A stretch of DNA of 64,000 nucleotides from Ochotona curzoniae. Lineage: Eukaryota; Chordata; Mammalia; Lagomorpha; Ochotonidae. The DNA is taken from assembly GCF_017591425.1 (NCBI RefSeq), contig NW_024466218.1, positions 8,796,001 to 8,860,000 of the forward strand, given 5' to 3'. The notes under the pieces are model-generated. The model made no database searches. It was not told the DNA's origin and was given only the letters and a program-made list of their open reading frames with translations. Shown here piece after piece: positions 1-11,045 of the stretch. The first letter of the stretch is position 1; each line of letters starts with the position of its first letter. A program made the translations under genes and the position numbers.

Positions 1-412
1 TATTGCTGAGCTTGCAAAACAGGTCTGGTTTCCATGTTGAGCATGAAAGGGAAGAAATGAACAGCAACCTCGTGGTTTCACAGCCTAAAGGAGGTTTTAG
101 GGAAAGATCTTAAAGACAGAGTTTGGGTTAAGCTGTGAAAACCATCAGCTGAGAAGGGCTGTCTTTCAGTCTGGCTGAGCTCACTTCCAGATATGTGTTT
201 ATTCAGATTGCTGGATCCTGGCAAGCCATATATGTAGACCATCACAGTTGGGCACGGGGGCAAAACTTACAGAATTTTAAAGTTTATGAAAAAGGAATGT
301 TCAGGGAAAGTGTTCTGTGAGGTGAAATTTGATGCCCTGTTTCATACAGTACACCTTTAGAAATAGATTTGTGAGGGGAGTCATATTAAGGTGATTAAAA
401 ATATTGACTCCA
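1..412. other. Unique DNA, nothing recognised
   Basis: I see no coding pattern, repeat or RNA gene here. The one ORF of 61 codons has no recognisable domain. The segment ends at the head of the first SINE. Confidence 0.5.
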
Positions 413-674
413 GGGGCTAGCATTGTGTAGCCTGTATTGCCAGCACCCCATATGGGTGCCATGCTGCTTTACTTCCAATCCTGCGCCTTGGTAATGTGCC
501 TGGGAGAGCAGCAGAGGATGGTCCAAATGCTTCTGCCACTGAAATCAAGATGGAACTCCAGGTTCTTGACTTCAGCTTGGCCCAGCCATGGACATTGCAG
601 CCATCAGCAAATGAAAAATCTTTCTGTGTGTTCTCTTTTGTTGTAATTCTCTCTTCCAAATAAATAAGTAAAAC
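413..674 (+). mobile_element. CSINE, diverged
   Basis: A tRNA-derived lagomorph SINE in forward orientation. The block 'ccccatatgggtgcc' (447-461) and the 'gagcagcagaggatggtcc' segment match the CSINE middle. A T/C-rich region leads to an AATAAATAAG-type tail. The head is shortened compared with the young copy at 9331, and divergence is high. No convincing target-site duplication was seen. The 69- and 89-codon ORFs over it are chance readings of SINE sequence. Confidence 0.8.
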
Positions 675-754
675 TTTGAAAAGCATATAAATTCCTGATC
701 CTGATGGCTGACGTTTGATTAGTTAGTGGCTCTGCTTCTGTTTAGTCTGAAGAA

Positions 755-815
755 ACTTGTTGCTTTCTCCTCTGAGAAATGAGGATAACAGCAGTGCTCA
801 TCTCTTAAGATTAAT
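755..815 (-). repeat. MIR-like fragment
   Basis: The stretch 'cctctgagaaatgaggata' resembles the reverse complement of the MIR segment that reads 'cctcatctgtaaaatgggg' in that orientation. It is short and diverged. The 72-codon ORF starting at 757 overlaps it and carries no domain. Confidence 0.35.
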
Positions 816-1570
816 GGGCGAAGGTGATCAAATGCTCTACATTGAGCTCATGGACCCTTGTCTGTTATACCAGAAATGCTATGCAAGGACTTGCCATGAT
901 AAGATAAAGCACTATGTGGCTTTGAAGAGGCAAATTGTGACAGAGGAAGAAATAAATGCAGATGCAAGGAAATGATAGATTTGGGAGAAAATGGCTATTT
1001 CAGCGTAGGAGTAGAGGAACATTTCTCAAGTGGGACTCTTGGCTGTAAGACTTCACACGTCTAGAGACTGTGGGGTTAACTTACTTCACAGTGCACCATC
1101 CTGTACTCAACAGATCTAGGTAGTTCAAATGCTGATTCCAAAAGAATCTAATGCTATTAATAAACTTAGAGGTGAAGTAGGCCTGCAATATTGAAGAACT
1201 CCTATGATAGACACCAGTTTCCTAGTTGTGAATGTATTATTTATACATAACTTGTTCATGCTCTGCCGTATCAACTTTGCCAGATAAAAATAATACATGT
1301 TGCTTTTCTTTCCATCACAGTGTCCTGGGTCACATAATTCTCCATCAGTCAAACGTGTTATCAAAGTTCACAGCCCCTAATGGTTGTCTGGGCCTCCAGC
1401 TTCTTCTTCCTCCTCCTCCTCTCCTATTTTTCAGTTATTTGCCATGCTGTGGACAGAATTAATACACAGTTCGTGCCCTTGCTAAAACCATGTACAGTAT
1501 GTGTATTTGCACTGGCTGTGGAATAAAGTGCAATGCTCTCTTATGGCCTGAAAGGCTCTTTCCATGTGTG
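816..1570. other. Unique DNA, nothing recognised
   Basis: AT-rich sequence with scattered stop codons in all frames and a short TTC/CTC-rich run near 1400-1425. No exon-like ORF, repeat or RNA gene was recognised. Confidence 0.45.
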
Positions 1571-1990
1571 CTTTAGTCCGCCTTCTCAGCCTCATCACTA
1601 TATCCAATCTTAAACACCCTGTGATCCAGTGCCACTGCATTCTTACAGAGGCCTAAATATGCCAGGTTGATGCGATATCCTTTCAGGGATTCTCTCAGAT
1701 TGCAATACCCTTTTCCTTTCGTCTTATCATGAAAAACTCTCACTCAGCTCCAACTTCTTGCATTTCCTAAAGTCCTGTATCTCTTCCTCAAGGGTAGTCC
1801 TTGTTCTAACTAGTGCACCTGGCCATACCATCATTTAATGTGCTAATTGGGTTATGACTTATGATCTATGTTATGTTGCTTTCCCTAATTTTAGTCACCT
1901 CTGTTTCTGCAGCTCCTGTAGCATGCCTAGTACAGGGAAAGTGCTCAGTTAATGTTTGTCAAATTGTGTAATCAATTGACTGAATAATCT
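1571..1990 (+). repeat. L2-like 3' end, degraded
   Basis: The right end reads 'aaagtgctcagttaatgtt', close to the L2/MIR-type terminus 'aggtgctcaataaatgttt', and is followed by a degraded repeat of short A/T blocks. The C/T-rich text before it fits the L2 3' region, with a cysteine- and proline-rich reading typical of its translation. The assignment is from remembered consensus; the left edge is uncertain. Confidence 0.45.
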
Positions 1991-2511
1991 TCCTACTCCA
2001 TACTACTTTTGTAGGTCACTGTATTTCTATGTAACAATTAGTATTCATCAAGCCTAGCAATTTTTTTTGAGGTTTTAAAGATTTGATTGTCATAGGACAA
2101 TATTTCTGATCAAGTTGATCCATGATACGTTTCATTCATCTTGTATTCTATTGAAATTGAGATATTTTACTCTTGTCACCAAACTGGAGAATATACTTAT
2201 AGGCTAAGCTAACATTCGCAACCCTTAGCAAAGCTGTTAGCATTTCTGTTAATATTTGGTAGGTTATTTGTGCTGTCTCTTACTGAGCCTTTATCCATCA
2301 GAAGGGCTTGATTTATTACTTTGCATCTCTGTCTAGCACTTGACATTCAGTAGACCATCTGTGTATGTGGTAAATGGATTGTATGTCCATATGGTGAATT
2401 GATAGACAAGTGTATATTTAGCAAATGGACCAAAGTACCATAAAAAAGCATATCGCACTTTCAGAAACTTCTTAAAACATCCAAAATTTACTTTGTCATA
2501 TCCCCCCCCCC
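1991..2511. other. Unique DNA with a C10 run at its end
   Basis: AT-rich sequence with no gene or repeat recognised. It ends in a homopolymer of ten C (2502-2511) directly next to the T-rich tail of the next SINE. Confidence 0.45.
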
Positions 2512-2824
2512 TTTTTTTGCTTTATTTATTTATTTATTTGAAAGTCAAAGTTACAGAGAAAGGTGCAGGGGAGAGAAGTCTTCCATCCACTGGTTCACTG
2601 CTACAAGTGGCCACAGCAACAGGATTGGCCCAGGCTGAAGCCAAGAGATGGAAGCTTCTTCAAGATCAACCATGTCAGTGAGGGGTCCAAGCATTTGGGC
2701 CATCCTTCAATACTTACCAGGAAAATTAGCAGGGAGATGAATTGGAAATAGAACATCTGGAACACAAACCAATACCCATATGGGATGCCAGTGCTACAGG
2801 TGGAAGCTTAACTTGCTATCCCAC
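2512..2824 (-). mobile_element. CSINE, full-length, minus
   Basis: The T-rich tail is at the left (TTTATTTATTTATTTATTTG), followed by 'gaaagtcaaagttacagag', then the reverse complement of the middle block 'cccatatgggatgccagtg' near 2776-2794, and the head at the right. The copy is nearly complete but diverged. The 61-62 codon forward ORFs here are readings through the SINE antisense strand. Confidence 0.85.
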
Positions 2825-3359
2825 ACAAACCCACTGTTATACTTTTGACATATGGCATTTCCTCCTATGTCAAGCACCAGATAATACAAGTATGACACAG
2901 CCATTATAAGAATATTAAGGGAATATATCATACATTGTAAATTGGATTTAAAGGAAGCATGCTTGTTTTCAAAACAATACATAACAATTCCATTAAAAAA
3001 TAAGTATATTGTGACCCAGAAAATGCATGTGTTATACGTGACTGAGTCAATTATTTGACTCAAGTGTTAGAAGAGAAGTGGGGAATGTTATGGAGTGCAG
3101 CCAGTGATTGTTCCTTCACCTCTCCTTGTATACTCTTCCCCCACGTTCTAATTCGGCCGGGAAGTTGGATGCAGATGAGTCCAATTAGTCTTTTTAGCTA
3201 CAAGCCCAGTTCCTGTTCCTGCCCATCCCAATAAGTGCCAATTAACTCCTTAACTCACAACACTTAGGTATTTGCTCCTGCCCTCCCGTGCGTGACTCAT
3301 CTATCAACTGAGAGGGGACGGTATTGCATTGTTGTGTAACCACTCCTCCCACAAGCCCC

Positions 3360-3368
3360 TTTAAAAGG
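3360..3368 (+). promoter_or_regulatory. TATA-like box of the solo LTR
   Basis: TTTAAAAGG stands about 230 bp upstream of the LTR's polyadenylation signal, where a retroviral U3 core promoter is expected. Whether it is used is unknown. Confidence 0.5.
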
Positions 3369-3468
3369 CCGGTGAAGAGGGGGACTCACTCTCTCTTTCT
3401 GGTCAGGTGTTCCTGTTACTCTGGCACCTTGGCTCTTGGCTGATCCAGAAGAGGTAATCCCCTGAGTA

Positions 3469-3592
3469 TGGTTCCTATATACTGCTTTGATTGAACTTGT
3501 GATTTGCTATTTTAGTATGTTCTGTTAGCATGGTCCCTGTATACTGCTTTGATTGGGCTTGCGATCTGTTAATTTAGTGTGTTCAACAAGCT
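3469..3592 (+). repeat. 62 bp tandem duplication inside the LTR
   Basis: Two units, 3469-3530 and 3531-3592, both run from 'tggt(t/c)cct' through 'atactgctttgattg' to a 'tttagt(a/g)tgtt' block, at about 75-80% identity. They lie between the TATA-like box and the polyadenylation signal, so they duplicate part of the transcribed LTR leader. Confidence 0.75.
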
Positions 3593-3660
3593 TGGTTAAT
3601 AAAGACTCCTTAATAAAACCTGAGACATGTCTGGTGTGATCTCGCTTGCACCCCATAACA

Positions 3661-4267
3661 CATGCATATGAAGAGTCTGAAAAATTTCTGGGTAATATGT
3701 ATTATGAAAAAGCTACACATGATTTCTCATTAAAAGTAAACTTACCTTTTATATCTTCAGTGAACTTTTTGTAATGCCCTTGTATAACTGACACAGAAGT
3801 TTTACAGAATGACATTTACATGCTACATCTTGATTTTTTTTCATGTTTTGTGTTTAATTTCTTAGGACTAGTCATGACTCACTAAATTTATTTTACAACC
3901 CATAATGGATCAGCATCTTCAGGCTTAAAACTCTAAATAATAATTCACATTATGCATGAAATATTTCCAGTTCTTCAGAGCAGTGCTGTGGTTAAAGTTG
4001 TAGGAAATTCTAAAATCAAGAATAATTGGGTGTAAAAGACAAACGGTAGGAAATCATTCAACTTATGTAATTCACAGGGATGTGAATGCATGTGGGTGTT
4101 CATGTGAATTTGCGAGTCAGTGTAGAAATTTGTACATTTTAAGTTTAGGTTTATGAAGAAGCTAGCTCTTCATAATTAGTACTTTTACTCCCAGTCAAAT
4201 TGCAGATCCCAATTTGAGGAGATGGCAATAAGGAGACGTGATCTTAGTCCACTTTGTATTTGTATGT
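3661..4267. other. Unique DNA, nothing recognised
   Basis: AT-rich sequence after the LTR. No repeat, exon or RNA gene recognised. Confidence 0.45.
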
Positions 4268-4584
4268 GTGTATGTATTTATTTATTTAATTTTATATCAT
4301 GGGGGTGAAAAGAAAATAATCTCCTATCTCTGGTTCACTCCTCAGGTGCCTTCTTCTGGTTCACTCTAACTAGGGCTGGGCCAGCCAAAGTCAGGAGGCA
4401 GAACCTTCATCCAGGACTCCCGTAAGTACACTCCTACAGCTGAACCAGCCTCTGGAGCTTCCCAGGGTGCATTTTTCAGAAAGACAGAATCAGGAGTGAA
4501 GTTGGGACTCAAACATAGGTACTCTGATATGAGCTGCAGGTGTCCAAAGCAGTAGGTTAACTGCTGAATCCAACATCCACCCCC
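4268..4584 (-). mobile_element. CSINE, older type, minus
   Basis: The tail at the left reads TATTTATTTATTTAATTTT. The body has 'gggctgggccagccaaagtc' near 4374, then 'gggactcaaacataggta', and the head at the right reads 'gcagtaggttaactgctg'. It is strongly diverged with small indels. The right flank begins near CCCCTGGC. Confidence 0.75.
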
Positions 4585-5559
4585 TGGCTTCAGAATGACA
4601 CAAAAGGCTTCCCAGAAGGGTAGTCAAGTGAGTCACAGGGTATCTATATTATTATGCAGTCTCGATAAGCCATTTCTAAAAATAAAGTAGAATATCAACT
4701 CAACACTAATTCTTCATCCCACTTATATTAATAAGTTGTTTTAAATAATGCACTTAAACATGGAGCCTAGTAGGCTATATCACTTATGAAGTAGACAAGC
4801 TCAAGTTCTTTGCATCTCAATCAGTCTATGACTCATGATATAATTTGTATTTTTTCCCTTAGGGAATTTATTTATTTAATATGACAAAATGTTCACAGGA
4901 CAGTGTTTTTTCATGTTTACTAAGGCCGTGTAATAATGAATATTATTAAGTGCTTACTAGCGTTGTAAGTATTTCCAGGATGCAGGAAAGTTTACTGTTA
5001 TTCTGATGATTTGAAGCTTCAAAGGATGTTCAGTGTTAGAGATGGTTAAAGATGGTACCTAACTGTAAGCCTCCCCCTTAAAAGATAGTGAGATCTCAGC
5101 TCCCTGGTGACAAATCCTCTAAAGAAAGACCATCGTGCCTGTTTTCCTGAGTTGCACATGTTTTGCTGGTCATTTGTTGTCAGCAGAGAAAAGAGGAGGA
5201 CAATAAAGGTTGCAGTTATGCTGGACTCCTCGCTTGGACTCCAGGATACATTTCCCTAAATGGGATACCTTATCCTGTCTCTGACTTCTCTCGTGTTTCT
5301 AGTGCCTTGTCTATGAAGGCCAGAGAATGTCATGAACTTAGAGCACATTGCAGTTCTCTAGTATATTTCCACTCATTTCCCCCAGAAATCATTAAATAAT
5401 TTTCTACGACAATGTTTAAAATGTCAGTTTCATAAAATATTACAATACAGAGAAATTCAACTGAGATATATTGGGACCTATCTTGCTATCACCCAGAGTC
5501 AATGATCACTCTTCATATTTGGTGCATATTCTCCTTATTTGGGTAGATGTGTGTGTACA
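4585..5559. other. Mostly unique DNA; possible MIR core near 4925-5050
   Basis: 'gaatattattaagtgcttac' (4938-4957) resembles the MIR head and core 'aacatttattgagcgcttac', but the match is short. A 78-codon ORF at 5163-5399 has no domain or codon signal that I recognise. Nothing else seen. Confidence 0.35.
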
Positions 5560-5890
5560 CCCCTTTAATTTGTAGTAAACTACAATATAATTTCATAGTC
5601 TAACTTATTATTGAGCAATATCTTGTAAACATTTTTCCACTTCGATATATATTACAAAAGGTGATTTTTAAATGGTTCTATATTATTTTATCATGTATGA
5701 AGACCATAATTTATCCAACCTTCTTTTTGAATTGATGCCTTCACTGTGGATACTTTTTATACTATTAGTCCTTTGTGATTGTCCTTGCTAACAAAACTTT
5801 TATCAGAGCCATAGCTTTTCCTCTTACTCCTCTTACTGCTCTGTTGGAAGGTATGAACATTTCTGCAAGCCTTTGATGTGTTTGTTAATT
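5560..5890 (-). mobile_element. Old L1 (L1M-like) 3' fragment, minus
   Basis: The order 'accataatttatccaacctt', then 'ttgtccttgctaac', then 'ggaaggtatgaacatttctg' follows the antisense text of old mammalian L1 3' regions ('accataatttatttaaccat', 'gggtatgaacattttt'). No reading frame survives. The family assignment is from memory. Confidence 0.5.
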
Positions 5891-8800
5891 TAATTTTTGA
5901 AACTGTATGACTTTCCACTTCCACTTTCTAGAAAGAGGATGCTATTAATTTGTTATGTAATTATGCCAAAAATTTTAAAGATACTTATTAGAATATTAAG
6001 AAATAATTAAACATCACTGGGTTAGCCACTAGTCTACATGATTCTATGAATAGACAAGAAATTTAGTAATAGATCCTGAAAAGGGATTACTCCTTCCCTA
6101 ATTTAACAAATGGAAGAACTTACAAATGTGTAGCTATTTTAGGAGGTAAAATTTTTAAAAATTTCTATGCAAAATACTGGGGTACAATAAGAGGGCATTA
6201 AAAGTAAGGATAAGACAGCATGGGGATATTTATATATACATAATTGTGAGTATGTTTTTCATACCTCTGATCCAGGCCTACCTTTATAGTTTCTCCATGA
6301 AATGATCCTAAATTCATAACCGTTTGCAATTTCTGTATTTTATTATTAGATATAAACAGATGTCCTTTTTAATTCTCACCATTATATGTAAGTAAAAGAT
6401 AAACAAGCCTTTAAGCAAACACAGAACTTAAGTGGATCTAACCTCAGAGTCACACTACATGTAAATAGGCACTGGGGAATCATGGCAGGCAAAGACCACT
6501 GAGTTCCATTTTGCTCTAAACTATCTCAGCTAATGTTGTGGAATATGGCACCATTACAGTGATTACAAACTCTGTTGGATTCTGTCAGTGGTTCTAACTT
6601 TATATCCATGAACAAAGAGTCTTCTTTTCCTCCCCAAATTCCCATCCAAATTCTATTTTAATATGCATTTACATAGCACTATTTTTATATCTCGTGTGAT
6701 TAAAATAAGCATGTTTTGCTACATCATTTTCTGTGCCAACTTGAAGTTCTACTTATTATATTCCAAATACTTTATCCGTGTATTGTCATATACCTCACAA
6801 TCATATGTGATCTATTATAGTATACTTAATCATAGTAAACTTTATCATGGTATTTTCCCAAGGACTCCAGTCATTTGTCACATTTTTGAATTGATAAAAT
6901 GGAAATGAAGTCACTAAAAAAGAAAACACATTTATGCAAAATTATAGAACTTTAATGTTATTATATACACTCTTATTAGCGACTAAACATATTGACTATA
7001 AAATACTTAAAATGTTCCAGTATTTGTATTACATTTGTAACTCATCAGGAGTTAAACACCAGAATGTATTTATTTTAATTAGCAAAAACAGCAACCAAAT
7101 CTGTTGTATTGTTGATAGAGTTCTTGTGCTAATGCCTTTTCAAAAGAGAAACACACTACAGTATATCCATTTTTCCTTTACTAAATTTCTAAGCGCATTT
7201 TGATTAAATTAGCTTGTAAATGCCCATACTTCACCACCCACTCTTCATTCATTCATCAATCTATCCACTCATTCAGTAAATACTTAATTGAGTTCTCATG
7301 TGCTAGGCACCATTCATGCCAGTAGAGACAGAAAGATGATTTTCAGGGAGAGCCAGAAATTCTAATTCTAATTACAGTCTGATGTGGTAAGACTCCGAGG
7401 TAACTACTGGTGTTCTGTAACTACAGAAAGAACCTCTTACCTGGCAGGAAGTTTGAGGAGCGCGACCCATACTAGCAAGCAGGGTAGAGAGCATGCTTGC
7501 CAAGTCAAGAGAAGGACTGGGAAGGAATGTGAGGCCAAAGAGATCCTGTGAGAAGCAGCATGGGGGCCAGAGGCAGTGGGAGAGGAGCAGTCATCGCTTT
7601 GGTTTTGCAGTTTCTTGAGGTTTGAGATAGGAAGTGGCAAAGATGCACTTGTCGGATAGGAGTCAGATTGCAGAGCCTTGTCTTACGAAGATGCTTGGCT
7701 CGACCTTACAGGGCCTATGCTGGATGATCTGTTAATGATGGCAACTATTGGGGCAGCTTATGTGTGGCATTAACCAGACTGAGTTGGAGTTTTTGGAGGG
7801 AGTACAAAGCTAAGTTTGATTGAGAAAATAGGCAGTGAAAGAAACTGGTGAGAGTGACCGAAGCTTTAGCGAGAACATTGTATTTTCAGGGTTGGAAATA
7901 AGGGGACAAATACAGGATATTTATTAAGGAAGCAAAATCTTCAGATTTTAAAATTCAAAATTTGCTGATTAATTCACACCGTCAACTAAAACAGATTTCC
8001 AAAATTGATACTGAATCCCCTGGACAGTAGACAGATGTGATTGTGAAGAATTCAGTATGGTGAAGCTGGTAACTAGTACATAGGGACAACTATAAGGAAT
8101 CAACAGAAACTTTGAAATAAAAGCAAAAATTTTGAACTCTCAAGAAAGCCATGATTAATTGGAGTGGAGGTGAAATAAATAAGCATCACCTTGAGGGGTC
8201 GAGACAGCATTCAGGTCAGAACAGCTCTCCTTGACAGTGTCTTGACTCAGTAGATTCTAGCAACGTGGTTTATCTCTGGCAGAAAGTAATAAATTGACCT
8301 TCTTTGTTCTCATTACACATGTGCTTAGCAATTGACATTCCTTGTGACTTGTTGCTTTGTCTCCTGGAAATGGCTATTCTATATTAACAGAAGAGAATAC
8401 TACTTTATATATGTGAGCAAGCTGGCCATCAAGTGTATAATGAAAAGATCTTTCTTACATCTTGTGGAAGAAGATGTAAATTTATACAGTCTTGATACAT
8501 TCATTTGTCTATTTTCAGTGAAACTTTAAATGTCTACTCAGTCATTCAACTTTTGAGAAACTGTCTTAAGTAGAATAGCCTAACTATAGAAAATAAATTT
8601 GCAGCACAAATATATTAAACTCCCCAAATGTATTTGTAACAGGAGAGAATTTTAAAAGTCTTTCTCACACTTAAGAAGCAAATATTTCTTATTGTGGTAA
8701 ATCATTGCATGGGTGATTGAAAGGCAGTGTTGCCAAGTTTTCTTTTCAAGAAGAATAAATTATCACAATTCTTAGGTGATTTAAATATTGGTATAATGTA

Positions 8801-9030
8801 TCTTATCAAAGTCACCTCCATTACATTTTGTTTCTGATATAATTCATACTAGTCTATAAGGAAAGATAATAGAGTTTTCAAATGCTTCTAATTTTTTAGG
8901 GCTTGATATTTTAGTATATTGCTATTCATCTGGAAAGATAGAATCACATTCTGAGACGTGCATATTTAGTAAGTTTTATGTTTCTAATAATAGGGAATAG
9001 TATTAACTTCTAGACTGAGCTGATGTCTAG
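5891..9030. other. 3.1 kb without a gene; one ancient repeat tail at about 7240-7330
   Basis: The segment is AT-rich and stop-dense. At 7247-7315 'attcattcatcaatctatcc' and 'gtgctaggcacc' resemble the ancient mammalian pattern of target-like ATTC repeats followed by 'tgtgccaggcact' (L2/MIR class, low confidence). ORFs of 65-89 codons at 6663, 6934, 7437 and 8332 show no domain and no exon boundaries. Confidence 0.4.
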
Positions 9031-9330
9031 AAAGCTGATTTTTATTTTTTCAGAATCATTTTATTCATTTGAAAGACAGGGAGAAAGAAATCCATGTTCA
9101 GTGCTTCATTCCCAAATGCACACACAACAGCTAAGGCAAGGCCAGGCCAAAACCAGGAACAGAGAACTTAATTGCCAGCTCTCAGATGGGTGCTAGGCAT
9201 CCAACCACTTGAGCCAATTTCACTGCCTGCCAAGGTGTATATTAGCAGAAAGTTGGGACTAGAGGCAGGACTTTAACCTAAGCATTCCAATGTGGAATAT
9301 ACGCATCCCGTATAAAAAATGCTGGCTTCT

Positions 9331-9674
9331 GGGCCCGGCGCGGTGGCGCAAGTGGTTAAAGGTCCTCACCTTGCACGCCCGGGATCCCATATGGGCGCCG
9401 GTTCTAATCCCGGCAGCCCCGCTTCCCTTCCAGCTCCCTGCCTGTGGCCTGGGAAAGCAGTCGAGGACGGCCCAAGGCTTTGGGAACCTGCACCCGCGTG
9501 GGGGACCCGGAAGAGGCTCCTGGCTTGGGATCGGCATAGTATCGGCCCGTTGCGCTCACTTGGGGAGTGAATCATCGGATGGAAGATCTTCCTCTCTGTC
9601 TCTCCTCTCTGTATATCCGCCTTTCCAATGAAAAAATAATAAAAATAAATCTTAAAAAAAAAAAAAGAAAGAAA
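9331..9674 (+). mobile_element. Young CSINE, full-length, inserted in an older CSINE
   Basis: This is the least decayed SINE in the window. It starts GGGCCCGGCGCGGTGGCGCA, has a pol III A-box region (about 9344-9362) and a B box GGTTCTAATCC (9400-9410), keeps many CpG sites, and ends in a CT-rich block, AATAAAAATAAATC and a long A-rich tail with GAAAG interruptions. A perfect 17 bp target-site duplication, AAAAAATGCTGGCTTCT, flanks it at 9314-9330 and 9675-9691. High CpG content and intact duplications point to recent insertion. The head and middle resemble what I remember of pika CSINEs more than rabbit ones. The 113-codon ORF over it is a reading of the SINE. Confidence 0.95.
9400..9410 (+). 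promoter_or_regulatory. RNA polymerase III B box of the young CSINE
   Basis: GGTTCTAATCC matches the B-box consensus GGTTCGANNCC except at one position. It sits about 70 bp after the element's start, as in tRNA-derived SINEs. It could allow pol III transcription; use is not shown. Confidence 0.7.
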
Positions 9675-9705
9675 AAAAAATGCTGGCTTCTATAAAGCTG
9701 ATTTT

Positions 9706-10129
9706 AAATTTTCTTTAACCTTTGAACTAATGATTTTCAAAGCTACTGAAAAAGTCAAGTGAGTTTATGTCTTGCTACTTTCCTCAAAAATGTCAGTAAG
9801 TGAGATTAAATCAGAAAGTGGCAAGTGAATGACAAGAAAACTTAGCTAAGGCTTATGTACAAACATAATTCTTGTAAAAATCTGAAATTGACTTGGCACT
9901 TTGTTCATTTTAATATTTCCAGTAAGGTTGTATAATGTCAAAAAGCAAATTCCATGTTTAGAAGAAAGATGGCAGTAATTTATTGAAGTATTTGACCTTT
10001 TCACATTAGTCAGAATTCCATATATAAAAAAGAATTAGTAAAGTTCTTACATTAGTAAATCTTTTTGATGGCAAGATGTACATTGGCATATCACTTACTT
10101 TTTTGGATCAGAAGTGAAATAGCTGGCAC
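9706..10129. other. Unique DNA, nothing recognised
   Basis: AT-rich, stop-dense sequence between the nested SINE pair and the L1 ORF1 relic. Confidence 0.4.
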
Positions 10130-10428
10130 AAGAACCAGTGACTTTATCGGATACTAGCATCATAGGTAGATAGGTAGTGGTTTTACCTGTTAAGACACAA
10201 GACTGAGCCCCAAATAACATCAACTCGAAGGCAACAAGGGAGCCATCTTTGTTGTGGAAAAATTTTATTTCATTTTCAAAGATAAAGGAAATCTTTGCTG
10301 GGTACATTATTCTTGTCTGACAATTTTTTCCTTTTAAAGCATATATTTTCTAATTGTTCAGTGCTAGATACTATAGCCATCCATTTGCATAAGGTGAATA
10401 ATTTTTCCTGTTAAAATAGTCTCTATCT
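10130..10428 (-). pseudogene. L1 ORF1 relic (C-terminal part)
   Basis: On the minus strand the reading MYPAKISFIFENEIKFF (start at 10307) lines up with [16 protein letters not shown] near the C-terminus of the intact L1 ORF1 at 41528-42490, and nucleotide similarity continues to the right ('ggaaatctttgctgggtac'). The remaining 50 residues have lost the ORF1 pattern. The right edge is hidden by the SINE at 10429. It is a nonfunctional fragment of an old L1, in the same orientation as every other L1 here. Confidence 0.7.
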
Positions 10429-10695
10429 GGGCCTGGCATGGTAGCCTAGTGGCTAAAGCCCTCACCTTGCACACACCGGAATCCCATGTGGGTTCCACTT
10501 CTAATCCTGGCAGCAATGCTTCCCATCCAGCTCCCTGCCTGTAGCCTGGGAAAGCAGTCGAGGACAGCCTAAGGCCTTGGCTCCCTGCGCCCATGTGGGA
10601 GACCCAGAAAAGGCTCCTGGATTCTGGCTTTGGATCAGCTCGGCTCTGGCCAGTGTGGCTTCTTGGGGAGTGAATCATCAGACGGAAGATCCCCA
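10429..10695 (+). mobile_element. CSINE without its 3' tail
   Basis: The head GGGCCTGGCATGGTAGCCTA and the middle 'gggaaagcagtcgaggaca' are typical of the younger subfamily. The element stops after 'cagacggaagatcccc' and lacks the CT-rich block, the AATAAA region and the A tail found in other copies. No target-site duplication is visible. Either a deletion removed the tail or it inserted from a truncated RNA. The 110-codon minus-strand ORF at 10364-10696 is SINE sequence. Confidence 0.85.
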
Positions 10696-10821
10696 AAGAC
10701 AGAATTAAAGTTTATTTTCTTAGTGTTTCTACTCCTGTGAAGCAGCACTTTTCCTATCACATTGCCTATGCTTACTCATACATCCATCCCACTCTTATTT
10801 ATGGGGGATTTTTCTTATTAA

Positions 10822-11045
10822 AAAGATGTATTTATTTATTTGCAAGGGAGGGAGAAGGATGCATAAATACATGTGTGCGTGCACACACATGCAAGAGGAA
10901 GAGGAAGAAGGGAGAGGGAGAGAGAGAGACTGGCTAGGTCAAAGCCAGGAGCCATACTATTTACCTGGCATGAACAATGGTGCCTTTGCTTGGGACATGT
11001 TCACCTGTAAGAATGAGTATTCCTCCTAGGCACAGCCACCTAGAA
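10822..11045 (-). mobile_element. CSINE, partial and diverged, minus
   Basis: The tail at the left is 'aaaaagatgtatttatttat', followed by a GA-rich expansion (GAGGGAGAGAGAGAGAC) at about 10890-10930 and 'caaagccaggagccatac'. The head half is very decayed, so the right edge is approximate. A GCGTGCACACACATGCA patch at 10877-10893 is a small palindromic-looking CA run inside it. Confidence 0.6.

Larger units (their letters stand above)
3086..3660 (+). mobile_element. Solo LTR of an endogenous retrovirus
   Basis: The 575 bp unit starts TGTTATGG and ends CCATAACA, an 8 bp perfect terminal inverted repeat with the TG...CA ends of retroviral LTRs. Inside are a TATA-like TTTAAAAGG (3360-3368), which would start transcription about 25-30 bp downstream, and AATAAA signals at 3598-3603 and 3612-3617. 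Between them lies a 62 bp tandem duplication. No internal region or partner LTR lies nearby, so this is a solo LTR left by LTR-LTR recombination. Flanks (GGGAA on the left, CATGC on the right) show no matching target duplication. The family is not assigned. Divergence looks low because the termini and signals are intact. Confidence 0.8.
9031..9705 (-). mobile_element. CSINE, minus, with a younger SINE inserted in it
   Basis: The outer, older SINE lies between perfect 12 bp direct repeats AAAGCTGATTTT at 9031-9042 and 9694-9705, which I read as its target-site duplication. The T-rich tail is at the left (TTATTTTTTCAGAATC) and the body reads 'aaccaggaacagagaactt'. The element is interrupted near its head by the young SINE at 9331-9674. 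Its head is poorly preserved, so it may be 5'-truncated. Confidence 0.8.

Noticed and set aside
9331..9410. Possible tRNA gene
   Set aside because: The A and B boxes belong to the tRNA-derived head of a SINE; no cloverleaf with acceptor stem was seen.
9290..9631. 113-codon ORF and overlapping ORFs on both strands
   Set aside because: All lie in the young CSINE; its CpG-rich sequence has few stops.
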